This document shows positions 49,704 through 61,730 of a stretch of DNA of 64,000 bases, piece by piece. Numbering within the stretch: the stretch's first letter is position 1; each line of letters starts with the position of its first letter. Below the pieces are notes generated by a model. It saw only the letters and a list, made by a program, of their open reading frames with translations, ran no database searches and was not told where the DNA came from. The position numbers were made by a program, and so were the translations under genes. The DNA is from Siphonodentalium dalli (lineage: Eukaryota > Mollusca > Scaphopoda > Gadilida > Siphonodentaliidae): positions 158,094,875 through 158,158,874 of the forward strand of contig CP136062.1 of the NCBI GenBank assembly GCA_032622095.1, given 5' to 3'.

Positions 49704-49711
49704 TGTGTCAT

Positions 49712-51238
49712 ACACCTATCAGAGGGTAAGTGTTAAGAGGCAGCCTACTCCAAAAAGTGTAAAGTTCACATGTATGTGCAGTAATGGTATATGCCATCGC
49801 CAGCTCAGATGAAACGACTATATTTTATAATTTATTGCACACCAATTGCTTTATTTTGCGAAATTCTGCAAACTACAGGTGTCAATAATTCAATAACAGA
49901 TCTGTATTTTCATTTGATAATACAATCGGCTTGTGGTGACAGCGCCATTGTCGTCGAAAGTTATAAAACAATATTTACTATTATGCGGTATATTCTAGCG
50001 ATATTTGTTTATGTAATTAAATGAATAAATAGCAAAATATGTTTCGTGTACTACAAGTGGGCAATAAACACCACCAGACTATACTGAAATATGTATTAAT
50101 ACCAAGAGGCGAGTAACAGATTCGTGGAGGCGCGGACTCAGTTTGAGTGTTCGTTGCTTCAAATGTGCTTGCTTCTGTTGGCGCGAACAAATTATCATCG
50201 TAGATATAACGACGCAGTAATGTGAACACGTCAGTGTGTGCGACAGGCACAATTCGAACCTACAGCCACCATTCAGCTGGACCGAAATCTACATTTGCTA
50301 AATTAAAATATTTTTTGCCAAATTATTTTAGAACTTGACAAATGGTATCACCGATATTATAATTTTTCTGCAAAACTTAATATTATATTTCGACAATCGC
50401 TATTTGAACAGCTTTTCGATATCGATATGAAATCAGTTAGTTATTAATTATTCTTTATTTCTATTGTGATTTATCATCAAAAAATAAACCAATAACTCAC
50501 CAATAACCAAGGGCTCACCAAAGAGGAACCACGAAACACATACTAGTAATCCCTCCGCCCGTCGATAATATAATGCTATCAGATTAACTACATGTTGATA
50601 GAGGTGTGACCATTTCCTAAACCTTATACAACACCACTACTACAATTGTATTGTTAGAGTTTCATCAAGTGAATGGTATTGATTGACCAATAGTTTTTCA
50701 ACTTGCTTGTGGAATTAAAAATTATTTTTGCCATTGCCAATTTGGCAAATTACAGCGCGAACCCTGCTCCCGTTGTACAATCGCCTCTTAACCAGGGTCA
50801 GCGCTGGCCTACAATGACATTATGCCAATGTTTTTGAGAAATGCAAATTATTTTTGTCCAATTATTTGAGAAGTTAACAAAATCTATCTGTTTCTATATT
50901 GAGCAACATGTTTCAACAATATGTTTGTGATCACTTTTGCAATCTTCTTCGACCTATTGTGTTGCATATTTCTTCCATTCTGGTGTTAATGCATGTATTG
51001 AGCGATCTGAAATCAGTCACATGTTATTAATTATTGTTGCTCGGTAGAAGGTCTGTTTCGTCGAGATGGCATATTGAAACAGAGGATTAGCTTTGTAAGC
51101 ACCATCACAATGCACCAGCCTGCCATCGCCCAATATCAGTGCAAGAAGATTAATTACATACGATAGAAGTGTTAACATTTCCTAAGTCAACATTAATTGT
51201 GAAATGAATGGTATTGAGCAACCAATATTTTCAACAAC
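49712..51238. other. No gene recognised
   Basis: No coding domain. Repeated words 'gtattga..gaccaata' and 'gatagaagtgt' (about 50600 and 51168) hint at an old duplication. Confidence 0.45.
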
Positions 51239-52212
51239 TTACATGAGAATTTGATAAGTATCTTGCCAAAACATATGCCAAATGAAATTTGCTAACAAAG
51301 CTGGGTTCCGTGTAAACCCTGCAAGACCATTCATATTTCCAAACATTACTTCCCTGTTTGGATCGGGTTTTCCAAACTGTTTTCTTTGGAAACAGAGCTG
51401 TTGATATATAATGAGACATTTAGGAGGACAAACTCCAGTTATCAAAATACTGGATAGGTCCTGAAAAAACACGTTCTTCGATACAGTATTGGGTTCATAT
51501 GAAAATCCCAGTAATCTGATGATAAATACATCTTTAACAGTTTTTTTAGACTCGAGTAAACAAAATGATGAAAACAAGGACACCTTTCTATAAATAATGA
51601 ATGTGATTAAAGGAGGAATACCAAGCAGACCCAAGACCATGTATGTGTTAGTTCTAGTTGTGAGGCCTTGTATAAGTTTGAGGCACATACGGTGTACCTT
51701 CTCAAGTTGAACAGTGTCCGATTGAGAAACCACACAAATATTCACTACCATATAAGCCTCGATGTAAGACCGCGGACTTGTAAATCATGAGAGAGCTCGC
51801 GGGGGGGGGGGGGGGGTAATACCGCCTGCATGTATGCCAGCATTAGCCAAAGAAAAGAAAGCGTTCTTGGTTTTTGTACAAATATTATCAACTAATTTTG
51901 AGCGAAAATTGTATTTCTCAAGCGGAATACCTAAATGAGTAACACTTTCGGTTTCTGTTAGGCCGTGAGAAGACATGTGCAGGTTCTTATGTCGCTTAAG
52001 TGCTGCGTTAGTACTTTCATTGAAAACAATGATATGGGTTTTGTTTGGGTTGTATCCATAACGCCATTTCAAGCTGTATTCGACACATATATCAACAAGA
52101 GACTAAAGTCCATATGCAGTTAAAGATAACAGTGCCATGTCATCGGCATGCGTTGGACGCCGAGCAGTTTGCACCTTGCACCGAAAAGCCATATCCCGAT
52201 AACTTTATATTT
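51239..52212 (-). pseudogene. LINE ORF2, reverse transcriptase C-terminal half
   Basis: Minus strand, reading downward from 52212: GYGFSVQ, a frame break, then HADDMALLSLT near 52150-52110 (the catalytic A-D-D of RT), WRYGYNPNKTHIIVFNES and ESVTHLGIPLEK at 52072-51900. A G-run at about 51801-51817 breaks the frame, after which a thumb-like IYKSAVLHRGLYG appears. The stretch 51751-51239 reads LEKVHRMCLKLIQGL, GLLGIPPLITF and onward. This is the distal half of the element whose endonuclease, linker and RT start lie at 58226-61026. The two halves are separated by the Helitron-like array. Confidence 0.85.
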
Positions 52213-52924
52213 GACATTATATATTTTGGAAGATCTGTGTGTGTGTGTGTGTGTGTCTGTCTGTAATCGATGGACTCGAAAATGGCCCAGCCGATTTCGA
52301 TGAAACTTGGTATGTGGGGGTATTTTCGGGTCAGGAGTAACATAGGCCTATTGATTTTCAGATCCGAGGTCAACTTTTCACCGAGGTCAAATCTGTTTTT
52401 ACGCCGTTTTGCGCTAATATATTTCAGTTCGGTGCTCACAAATCGATTCGATATAGCGCGAATAAAAATTGCCAGTCATATAATTTGCACGGTTAGAATC
52501 TGTGTGGCTTCATCTTTCCAATGATGCATCACACGCCTGTGTACGTTTAAAGTTTCTACCTTAATTATCGGGAAGAACGCAGGACCATGCTTCGCTCATC
52601 GAAAATCATTGCGTAAATATATTACGCCATCAACATATCGTGACGTGATCGCGTTAACTCTTATCCGGCCGATGTCGCGTTAACTCATCACCGGCCGAGG
52701 TATCCGCAAATGACATTGGGCTATATATCACGGAAACTGGTGGAGCTATCGACTTGAAATTTGTTATGTGAATGTATCTTGCCCCGCATACGAATTTTAT
52801 CGGGTCGCCGAGCCCGTGCGACACCAGCTTCGCGCATGCGCAGACCAGATCTCTGAAACGGGTGGAGCAATCGACTTGACATTTGGTTTTTGAATAGCCC
52901 GTACGAAGTCGGGTCACCTTCTAG
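52213..52924 (+). mobile_element. Helitron-like unit 1
   Basis: The left end is degraded (ACATTATATATTTTGG instead of TCTATTATATATTTTG), followed by AGATCTGTGTG and a (TG)n run, then 'gccgatttcgatgaaacttg'. The right end has hairpin CCCGTACGAAGTCGGG followed by TCACCTTCTAG, then T. This matches the Helitron pattern of a 3' hairpin just upstream of CTRR. 712 bp, no Rep/helicase. Confidence 0.7.
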
Positions 52925-53346
52925 TTTGTTTGTCTGTCTGTCTGTCTGTCTGTATGTCTGTCATGTATACAAATCTACGATACTCGACCGATCGGGACGA
53001 AACTTGGTACGTGTGTGTAGTTTGACCAGGCGGTCGACGTTGTCGTATTGGCGAGCCCGTGCGGCGTCCGCTTCGCGCATGCGCAGACGAGATCTCGGAA
53101 ACGGGTGGAGCTATCGACTTGAAATTTGCTATGTGAATGTATCTTGCCCCGGATACGAATTTTATCGGGTCGCCGAGCCCGTGCGACGCCAGCTTCGCGC
53201 ATGCGCAGACCAGATCTCGGAAGCGGGTAGAGCTATCGACTTGAAATTTGGTTTTAGAATAGCCCGGACAACGTCGGGCTGGGTAGAGCTATCGACTTGA
53301 AATTTGGTTTTTGAATAGCCCGGACAACGTCGGGCTCATCGGCTAG
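52925..53346 (+). mobile_element. Helitron-like unit 2 (short, divergent 5' end)
   Basis: Begins with a TCTG/TGTC microsatellite instead of the usual 5' end, then 'cgatcgggacgaaacttggt'. It contains three repeats of 'gagctatcgacttgaaattt' and ends with hairpin CCCGGACAACGTCGGG and CTAG. 422 bp. Confidence 0.6.
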
Positions 53347-54600
53347 TCTAATATATATTTTGAAAGATCTGTGTGTGTGTGTGTGTGTGTATCTGTGGGT
53401 GTGTGTGTGTGTAATCGATGGACTCAAAAACGGCTGAGCCAATTTCGATGAAACTTGGTATGTGGGGGTATTTTCGGGCCACGAGTAACATAGGCCTATT
53501 AATTTGTTCGTGCGAGGTCAACTTTTCACGTGCCGAGGTCAAATCTGTTTTTACGCTGTGTTACGGGACTTTCATTTGAGTTCGGTGCTTACAAATCGAT
53601 TCGAAACAGCGCGAATAATAACATGCCAGTCATAATAATGAAACTGTGAGAATCTTTCGTGTTTCCTCTTTCCAACGATATATAATATGTATGTATCCGT
53701 TTTAGTTATCTGCCTCAATTATTAAGAAGAAGTGGTACGATCTTCTATCAGGATAAAAACAATGCGTAACTTCTATGACGTCGTTAGAGGTCATAAAGTT
53801 AGATCACGTTAACTCTTAACCGGCCGATGCATTTGACTGTTTCAGACGTCTTGGCGATATCTCGGGCACCGATGGTAATTTATCTTTACGTTGAAACTTG
53901 ATAATTAATGAGCGTGTGTATATGAGCGCGTTTATATACTTCAGTGGAAATCAAATCGGGTTAAACTGGCGGATTTTTTACGGACGAAATCTGATGCATT
54001 GGGTATCTCGGTATCTGCTGGGCCGATTTATCGGTATCCGCTGGGCCGATTTCCCGGTATCCGCTGGGCCGATTTCCACCATTTTTGGGGTGTTTTCGGC
54101 CGGGGGGTGACATTTGCCTATTGATTTGCCCGTGCGACGTGACCTTGACATTGAAATCGGGTAATTTCAAGGTTAAACACCCAAATATCCCGGGATTTCG
54201 ATGAAACTTGGTGTGTGTGGGGGTGGGGTATCTTCGGCCGTGGAGTAGCATAAACATATTAATTTGTCCGTGCGACGTGACCTCGACCTTGAAATCGGGT
54301 CATTTCAATGTCAAATGCCCAAATATCATGGGATTTCGATGAAACTTGGTATGTGGGGTACATTCGTATGGGGAGTCTCATAAGCATATTCATTTGTCCG
54401 TGAGACGTGACCTTGACCTTGAAATCGGGTCAATTCAAGGTCAAATCGGGTAAAAAAGGATGGATTTCGACGGGTACGTTTGTCGGGTACTTTTGTCCGG
54501 GTAGTGTTTTGGACTGGTCAAATCGTGACCCCACTTGACATTGACCTTCAAAATGGACAATTCAAGGTCAAAGCCCGGACGAAGTCGGGTCACCTTCTAG
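53347..54600 (+). mobile_element. Helitron-like unit 3 (long, half-site-rich)
   Basis: Starts TCTAATATATATTTTGAAAG directly after the CTAG of unit 2. The 3' half holds repeated TGACCTTGACCTTGAAAT and TTCAAGGTCAAA words and three 'gatttcgatgaaacttggt' modules. It ends at the hairpin and CTTCTAG. 1254 bp. Confidence 0.7.
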
Positions 54601-54686
54601 ATGGTCCCCTGTGAATGTCTATAGAACACAGGTAGACAGACAGACATACATTCGCAAATATAGATATAATAAGGTACGTTATAATA
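54601..54686. other. Spacer between Helitron-like units
   Basis: An 86-bp spacer with an ACAGACAG tract, the only non-element gap in the array. It ends in A before the TC of unit 4. Confidence 0.6.
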
Positions 54687-54707
54687 TCTATTATATATTT
54701 TGAAAGA

Positions 54708-54748
<41 letters not shown>

Positions 54749-55409
54749 CTGTCTGTGTGTAATCGATGGACTCGAAAATGGCCCAGCCGATTTCGATGAA
54801 ACTTGGTACGTGGGGGTATTTTCGGGTCAGGAGTAACATAGGCCTATTGGTTTTCAGATCCGAGGTCAACTTTTCACGTGCCGAGGTCAAATCTGCGCTA
54901 ATATATTTCAGTTCGGTGCTCACAAATCGATTCGATATAGCGCGAATAAAAATTGCCAGTCATATAATTTGCACGGTTAGAATCTGTGTGGCTTCATCTT
55001 TCCAATGATGCATCACACGCCCGTGTACGTGTAAAGTTTCTACCTTAATTATCGGGAAGAACGCAGGACCATGCTTCGCTCATCGAAAATCATTGCGTAA
55101 AAAAATATATTACGCCATCAACATATCGTGACGTGATCGCGTTAACTCTTAACCGCCGATGTCGCGTTAACTCATCACCGGCCGAGGTATCCGCAAATGA
55201 CATTGGGCTATATATCTCGGAAACGGGTGGAGCTATCGACTTGAATTGGTATGTGAATGTATCTTGCCCCGTATACGAATTTTATCGGGTCGCCGAGCCC
55301 GTGCGACGCCAGCTTCGCGCATGCGCAGACCAGATATCGGTAACGGGTGGAGCAATCGACTTGAAATTTGGTTTTTGAATAGCCCGGACGAAGTCGGGTC
55401 ACCTTCTAG
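54687..55409 (+). mobile_element. Helitron-like unit 4
   Basis: 723 bp from TCTATTATATATTTTGAAAG to hairpin CCCGGACGAAGTCGGG plus TCACCTTCTAG. The first copy of a very similar trio (units 4-6). (TG)n follows the 5' end. Confidence 0.75.
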
Positions 55410-56146
55410 TCTATTATATATTTTGAAAGATCTGTGTGTGTGTGTATCTGTGGGTGTGTGTGTGTGTGTGTGTGTGTTTGTAATCGATGGACTCAAAAAC
55501 AGCTGAGCCAATTTCGATGAAACTTGGTATGTGGGGGTATTTTCGGGTCAGGAGTAACATAGGCCTATTGGTTTTCAGATCCGATGTCAACTTTTCACGT
55601 GCCGAGGTCAAATCTGTTTTTACGCCGTTTTGCGCTAATATATTTCAGTTCGGTGCTCACAAATCGATTCGATATAGCGCGAATAAAAATTGCCAGTCAT
55701 ATAATTTGCACGGTTAGAATCTGTGTGGCTTCATCTTTCCAATGATGCATCACACGCCTGTGTACGTTTAAAGTTTCTACCTTAATTATCGGGAAGAACG
55801 CAGGACCATGCTTCGCTCATCGAAAATCATTGCGTAAATAAATATATTACGCCATCAACATATCGTGACGTGTCACGTTAACTCTTAATCGGCCGATGTC
55901 GCGTTAACTCATCATCGGCCGAGGTATCCGCAAATGACATTGGGCTATATATCTCGGAAACGGGTGGAGCTATCGACTTGAATTGGTATGTGAATGTATC
56001 TTGCCCCGTATACGAATTTTATCGGGTCGCCGAGCCCGTGCTACGCCAGCTTCGCGCATGCGCAGACCAGATCTCGGTAACGGGTGGAGCAATCGACTTG
56101 AAATTTGGTTTTTGAATAGCCCGGACGAAGTCGGGTCACCTTCTAG
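55410..56146 (+). mobile_element. Helitron-like unit 5
   Basis: 737 bp with the same termini as unit 4, abutting it as CTAG|TCTATT. It differs mainly in (TG)n length and scattered substitutions. Confidence 0.75.
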
Positions 56147-56879
56147 TCTATTATATATTTTGAAAGATCTGTGTGTGTGTGTATCTGTGGGTGTGTGTGT
56201 GTGTGTGTGTAATCGATGGACTCAAAAACAGCTGAGCCAATTTCGATGAAACTTGGTATGTGGGGGTATTTTCGGGTCAGGAGTAACATAGGCCTATTGA
56301 TTTTCTGATCCGATGTCAACTTTTCACGTGCCGAGGTCAAATCTGTTTTTACGCCGTTTTGCGCTAATATATTTCAGTTCGGTGCTCACAAATCGATTCG
56401 ATATAGCGCGAATAATAAATTGCCAGTCATATAATTTGCACGGTTAGAATCTGTGTGGCTTCATCTTTCCAATGATGCATCACACGCCTGTGTACGTTTA
56501 AAGTTTCTACCTTAATTATCGGGAAGAACGCAGGACCATGCTTCGCTCATCGAAAATCATTGCGTAAATAAATATATTACGCCATCAACATATCGTGACG
56601 TGTCGCGTTAACTCTTAATCGGCCGATGTCGCGTTAACTCATCACCGGCCGAGGATCCACAAATGACATTGGGCTATATATCTCGAAAACGGGTGGAGCT
56701 ATCGACTTGAAATATTTGGTATGTGAATGTATCTTGCCCCGCATACGAATTTTATCGGGTCGCCGGGCCCATGCGACGCCAGCTTCGCGAATGCGCAGAC
56801 CAGATCTCGGAAACGGGTGGAGCAATCGACTTGAAATTTGGTTTTTGAATAGCCCGGACGAAGTCGGGTCACCTTCTAG
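56147..56879 (+). mobile_element. Helitron-like unit 6
   Basis: 733 bp, same termini and junction as units 4 and 5. Highly similar to unit 5 along its whole length. Confidence 0.75.
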
Positions 56880-57639
56880 TCTATTATATATTTTTTGGAA
56901 GATCTGTTTGTTTGTGTGTGTAATCGATGAACTCGAAAACGGCCGACCCGATTTCGATGAAACTTGGTATGTGGGGGTATTTTCGGGTCAGGAGTAACAT
57001 AGGCCTATTGATTTTCAGATCCGAGGTCAACTTTTCACGTGCCGAGGTCAAATCTGTTTTTACGCTGTGTTACGGGACTTTCATTTGAGTTCGGTGCTTA
57101 CAAATCGATTCGAAACAGCGCGAATAATAAAATGCCAGTCATAATAATGACACCGTGAGAATCTTTCGTGTTTCCTCTTTCCAACGATATATAATGCGTA
57201 TGTATTCGTTTTAGTTATCTGCCTCAATTATCAAGAAGAAGTGGTACTATATTGCATCAGGATAAAAACAATGCGTAACTTCTATGACGTCGTTAGAGGT
57301 AATAACGTTAGATCACGTTAACGCTTAACCGGCCGATGCATTTGACTGTTTCAGACGTCTTGGCGATATCTCGGGCACGGATGGTAATTTATCTTTACGT
57401 TGAAACTTGATAATTAATGAGCGTGTGTGTATGAGGCGCGTTTATATACTTGAGTGGAAATCAAATCGGGTTAAACAGGCGGATTTTTACGGACGAAATT
57501 TGATGCATAGGGTATCTCGGTATCCGCTGGGCCGATTTCCCGGTATCCGCTGGGCCGATTTCCACCTTTTTTGGGGTGTTGGTGTTTGACTCCACCTGAC
57601 CTTGACCTTCAAAATGGTCAATTCAAGGTCACCTTCTAA
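56880..57639 (+). mobile_element. Helitron-like unit 7
   Basis: 760 bp. Starts TCTATTATATATTTTTTGG and ends CTTCTAA (still CTRR), but lacks the CCCGGACGAAGTCGGG hairpin. Its interior is like unit 3 ('tgcatttgactgtttcagac', 'ccgctgggccgatttcc'). Confidence 0.65.
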
Positions 57640-58225
57640 TCTATTATATATTTTGGAAGATCTGTGTGTGTGTGTGTGTTCGCGATGGACTCGAACACGG
57701 CTTGACCGATTTCGACCAAACTTGGTACCGACACGTAATTCGACCCGGGACGAACATGGGCCCGTCCATTTGTCCGTGCGACGTGACCTTGACCTTGAAA
57801 TCGGGTAATTTCAAGGTCAAACGCCCGAATATCACGGGATTTCGATGAAACTTGGTATGTGGGGGGTACTTTCGTATGGGGAGACTCATAAGCATATTCA
57901 TTTGCCCGTGCGACGTAACCTTGACCTTGAAATGGGGTCAATTCAAGGTCAAATCGCCAATTTTGATGGTATTTCGACGAAATTTTATACATAGGGTTAC
58001 TTTTGTCCACTGGGTGTTTTGGACGGGTCAAATCGTGACCCCTACCTGACCTTGACCTTCAAAATGATCAATTCAAGATCAAATCGGGTAAAACCGGATG
58101 GATTTCGACGGGTACTTTTGTTCGGGCAGTGTTTTGGACGGGTCAAATCGTGACCCCACTTGACCTTGGCCTTCAAAATAGACACTTCAAGGTCAAAGCC
58201 CGGACGAAGTCAGGTCACCTTCTAG
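57640..58225 (+). mobile_element. Helitron-like unit 8 (array end)
   Basis: 586 bp, TCTATTATATATTTTGG to hairpin CCCGGACGAAGTCAGG and CTTCTAG, followed by T. Dense in TCAAGGTCA and TGACCTTGACCTT words. Confidence 0.7.
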
Positions 58226-59738
58226 TTGATATATATAATAGAAAAGAGGGGAGATAAGGAAGTTTCCTGTCTTGTCCCTTGCAGCATTGGGATCCACCGC
58301 GAACAACCGTATTTAATGCAACAGCGAATATTGTTCAACAAATGATAAAAGAGCCTCCAAATACAAATATGATTCAGCAAACGTAGGATCCGTTAGCGGT
58401 ATGGAATTTTTGTTATAATAGTACTCAGCCCAAGCTTCAAGAATATCCGGGGTTTCTCGTTCTATCGAGTTTTGAAAGGAGAAGTATGTATCACCAAGTG
58501 TACCTAGTGATTTGCGTTTGCCGTTAAAGTGTCTGAAGAAAGTATATTGATCACACTCAGCGCTTTTATCTATGTCATCGTTGAACGAGCGAAGAAAATT
58601 AGTTGATGCCCTCCGGTATTTGCGCCTGAATGTGCATTTGGCATTCTTATAACACCGATATAGACCAGTTGCATCGTTAATTGGCCTACCAGCCGAAATC
58701 CAAACAGATCTGTGATATCTCGTACTCTTGTGAAGTAAGCTTAATTCTTTCGACCAATAATGTTTAAGAAACTTCTTAAAACGTTTCTTTGGGATATTAC
58801 TCTGACCTGAAACCGTAATTGAGTTAATTATGTTTTCATAAATTGTATCCAACTCCGACTTGTCATTTATTTACGTCATATTGTGGAAACGATGTAGCTA
58901 AATCTGACTGAATTACATTACAGGGTCTAACCTAAATTTCTTCCAATTGAACTTGCATGTACTGTTGGTTGGTGCTGTACTACTTCGATGTGTACATGTA
59001 TAGTCATCGTACTTCATCATGGCGTAAATGGGCCTATGGTTCGACACATTGACTGCATCAATGAAAAATAAAAACAGTGTCGTCTTTGCTGACGACAATG
59101 TGATCGATCACTGAACCAGGTTAACCCATGGCAGGAACATTTGTTGCATGGGTGTTCAGAGGAAATGATACGACATTGACAGAGAAAAACTTATTGTCTA
59201 AAAATTTCTTAAATGATTTGGCATGCGCATCTTCACGCTGAAGGCTTGAATTAAAGTCGCCCATCAAAACAACTTTGCCGTGAACGTTATATGTATCACG
59301 GAGGTCAGTCAACTTCTGGGTGTACCCCCGGAAAAATGCTACAGTATAGTTCGTGGACGGAAGATAAACTTGGAATATGAAAATATATCTCCTTCCCATG
59401 TTTACTTGTATACCTATAATGCGATCATCATTTATATCAAGTGGGGTTACTCTGCCTCCGTACCTATCACGATTCCACATAAGGCATACACCACCAGATT
59501 AACGCCCGCGCTTCCAAGGGAGACGTTGAGAAAAATCGCTAACAGCATAAACGTCATATTTTGAGTTAATGTGGCGAAAGTAAGGTAAATCTGCATCGCA
59601 TAACCAGTGTTCGCTGATGCCACAGATATCCAGGTTCAGTTTATCAAGAAAATTACTAAGATAACACGCAGACGAAAGAATGCCAGTCGCGTTCCAGGTG
59701 CCAAGAGAAAGCATTGTGTGGATCAAGACACTTTTCAC
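58226..59738 (-). pseudogene. LINE ORF2, APE endonuclease, linker and RT start
   Basis: Minus strand from 59738: endonuclease with LGTWNATGI, a catalytic Glu in CGISEHWL, then (59480-59121) GGRVTPL, YLPS and the Asp/Asn motif VVLMGDFNSS. The terminal SDH box near 59050 reads VSNHRPIYAMM, with a catalytic Asp to Asn change. The stretch 58852-58313 is the endonuclease-RT linker (KHYWSKELSLLHKSTRYHRS, AGRPIND, YRCYKNAKCTFRRKYRRA). At about 58275-58226 another frame reads GTRQETSLSPLFS, the RT motif just before the YxDD region. Between linker and this motif the usual 130 or more residues of RT are missing, so an internal deletion preceded or accompanied decay. The element nicks its target and primes on it in active relatives; this copy is dead. 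Confidence 0.88.
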
Positions 59739-60171
59739 CAGTGGAAAATCATGTGAGCCACCGTAGGAAGCTCATCCTGCTTTGATAAATACTGAACAAG
59801 TGAGACACAGATTAATAACGACCAAATAAATATCAAATACATGAACAAAGTAACAATTCTGCATGTATTTGTCTTCGAGTCTCGCTGAGGAATGCAAAAC
59901 TGTTAAAAGAGAGTTAACTCCCTTCTGTGAAGGAGTTAACTGGAGTACTGCCCCGTTGGTTTTGTCGTTTTGTAAAGTTGATGAGCAACTCACTCTTTGC
60001 ATTGAACGTCGGCGGGCCAAAAGTGAGGTTCCAGAACGTCACCTACGTTATCTACACACACATTGATTCTTGCCGAGGTGCAACTAGAACGTCGTGTCCT
60101 GAAAATGCGAATGATGGTGTACGGAATGTCATACTTTTTCAAATAGGAACTCAAAACATTAGCATCACAAT
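59739..60171 (-). other. ORF1-ORF2 intergenic region of the LINE
   Basis: A minus-strand frame at 59772-60020 has no recognised domain. It contains an inverted pair, 'gagttaactcccttctg' / 'gaaggagttaac', at 59910-59941. Confidence 0.5.
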
Positions 60172-61026
60172 TTAATGGCAGGTTATTTTTTTAGTAACGA
60201 AGGTACGATCTGTCCTTATGGGACTATCATGTTTTTTATACATAAATTTCCGATAGTGTTGATGATATGAATAATGAGAACGATCACTGCTGTCAGATGC
60301 ACGTCGGCGTCGATCAAAGTTTTCCTCAGGTTTACTGGTATTGCTGGGGCGATATTTTGTGGCAGCGCCCCTTGACTCGCCAGGGGAATTTCCAACAGTG
60401 ACGTCTTCCAAATGTACTTCGTCACAGTTAGCTATCCGGGAGGCTGTTTACTTTACCGAAGCAGGCGATGATTTCGAGGATGGCTGAGAGATAGGGGATT
60501 TCCCATTAAAAGAGTTGTTTGCAGAGGACTGACAAAATTTCAAGATGCCACGGGAGATATCAGATTGACATTGGTTTATATAAAGCAACGCATTTTTTAG
60601 CGACTCAGCGAATTCATTCATTTTATTAAAGGTTTTTGTACTCAAAACATCGACGGCCTTTTCCGTAAACTTTAGAAATTCCTTTGTTGCTTTCTGCGTC
60701 GCTCTGTCCGTTGGTGTAACTTTTTTCTTCATTGTGTCACTAAGTGAAGCAATCGATCCAGATTGGCTAGCTATTTTCGTGTCTAGCTCATTACCTTGGA
60801 TACATCTTTGTGATCACGCTTATTGCACATTTAAAATCGGTCACATTCGATGAAATTCCACTTGCGAATCTACAATGTTCATCATATATTTCAAAAATGT
60901 TATTAACTTTGGTTTCAAGAGTTTCCACACGAGAGCAGGGATCGACGAGACTGTTGATAACTTATTTTCTATGGAAACTAAACGTGATTCAAAGTTTGTA
61001 ATCATTCCCCATTCAAAATTGTTCAC
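60172..61026 (-). pseudogene. LINE ORF1-like protein remnant
   Basis: Three minus-strand blocks in series: 61026-60841 (FESRLVSIENKLSTV, heptad-like), 60770-60448 (ASLSDTMKKKV, KATKEFLKFTEKAVDVLS, then Ser-rich SQPSSKSSPAS) and 60425-60172 (basic, RRRRASDSSDRSHYSYHQ). Position upstream of ORF2, coiled-coil-like helices and a basic tail fit a LINE ORF1 RNA-binding protein. No zinc knuckle or RRM is visible. Stops at about 60447 and 60840 break it. Confidence 0.6.
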
Positions 61027-61319
61027 TTGACCTCCCCTTTAAAGACCGTACACATGAAAAGGGAATATTTGTGTCATTGTCCGCACATAACCTGGTTGGA
61101 GTCGCTTCATTGTGAGTCGATAATGTGAAAAAAACTCTCTCATTTTCAGTACATTATCGACTCAAAATGAGGCGATTCTAAGCAGATTATCTAACCAAAA
61201 CAAGTTCAATAACACGCAGATAATTTTAGTATTTTCGGGAGAACAGGCTGTATACATACATTACCACGTTAGCAGAAGAGCAGCATGTTGGTTCTAATAA
61301 ATCCTCCGAAATAGTCGTT
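61027..61319. other. 5' flank of the LINE
   Basis: Contains an inverted pair 'gtgagtcgataatgtgaaaa' / 'cattatcgactcaaaatga' at about 61111-61170, possibly the LINE 5' UTR. No gene. Confidence 0.5.
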
Positions 61320-61730
61320 TTAACCCTTCACCCAACAAAACGGCCAAAACCGGCCAAATAAAGCTTCAACAGCTTAAAATATCTTCGGTCTGTCTCAATA
61401 GAACCATACAAATATGGATATCATTGGAACCGGCTCCTTGACCACATTGTGATAGTTACAGTTATGCCCAGTGCCAATGCATTCTCTTATATATGCGAGT
61501 CGACCATAGGTCGCCTCGCATATATAAGAGAATGCATTGGCCTAAAAAATTCTTTTTTTACCATTTTTCTTACATTTTTTAACAATTTTTATACATTCTT
61601 TGACAATTTTATCATTTTTAATATGTGTTAAGCCAACGCATTCTCTTATATATGCGAGGCGACCTATGGTCGACTCGCATATATAAGAGAATGCATTGGC
61701 ACAGGGCCGTTCTGTTGGGTAAAGGGTTAA
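61320..61730 (+). mobile_element. piggyBac-like MITE, copy 3
   Basis: TTAA at 61320-61323 and 61727-61730; 403-bp body. The left TIR has one change (CCCTTCACCCAACA). Palindromes lie at 61474-61540 and 61633-61699. The linker between them is longer than in copies 1 and 2, through a repeated 'cattttttaacaatttt'-type word. Same orientation as copy 2. Confidence 0.9.

Noticed and set aside
50215-50275. Minus-strand GGTTCGAA in a tRNA-like context (possible SINE head)
   Set aside because: I could not fold arms around it or find a second copy in the window.
55246-57000. Repeated open frames of 60-100 codons in the Helitron-like units
   Set aside because: They recur only because the DNA units repeat, lie in several frames and both strands, and depend on (TG)n length.
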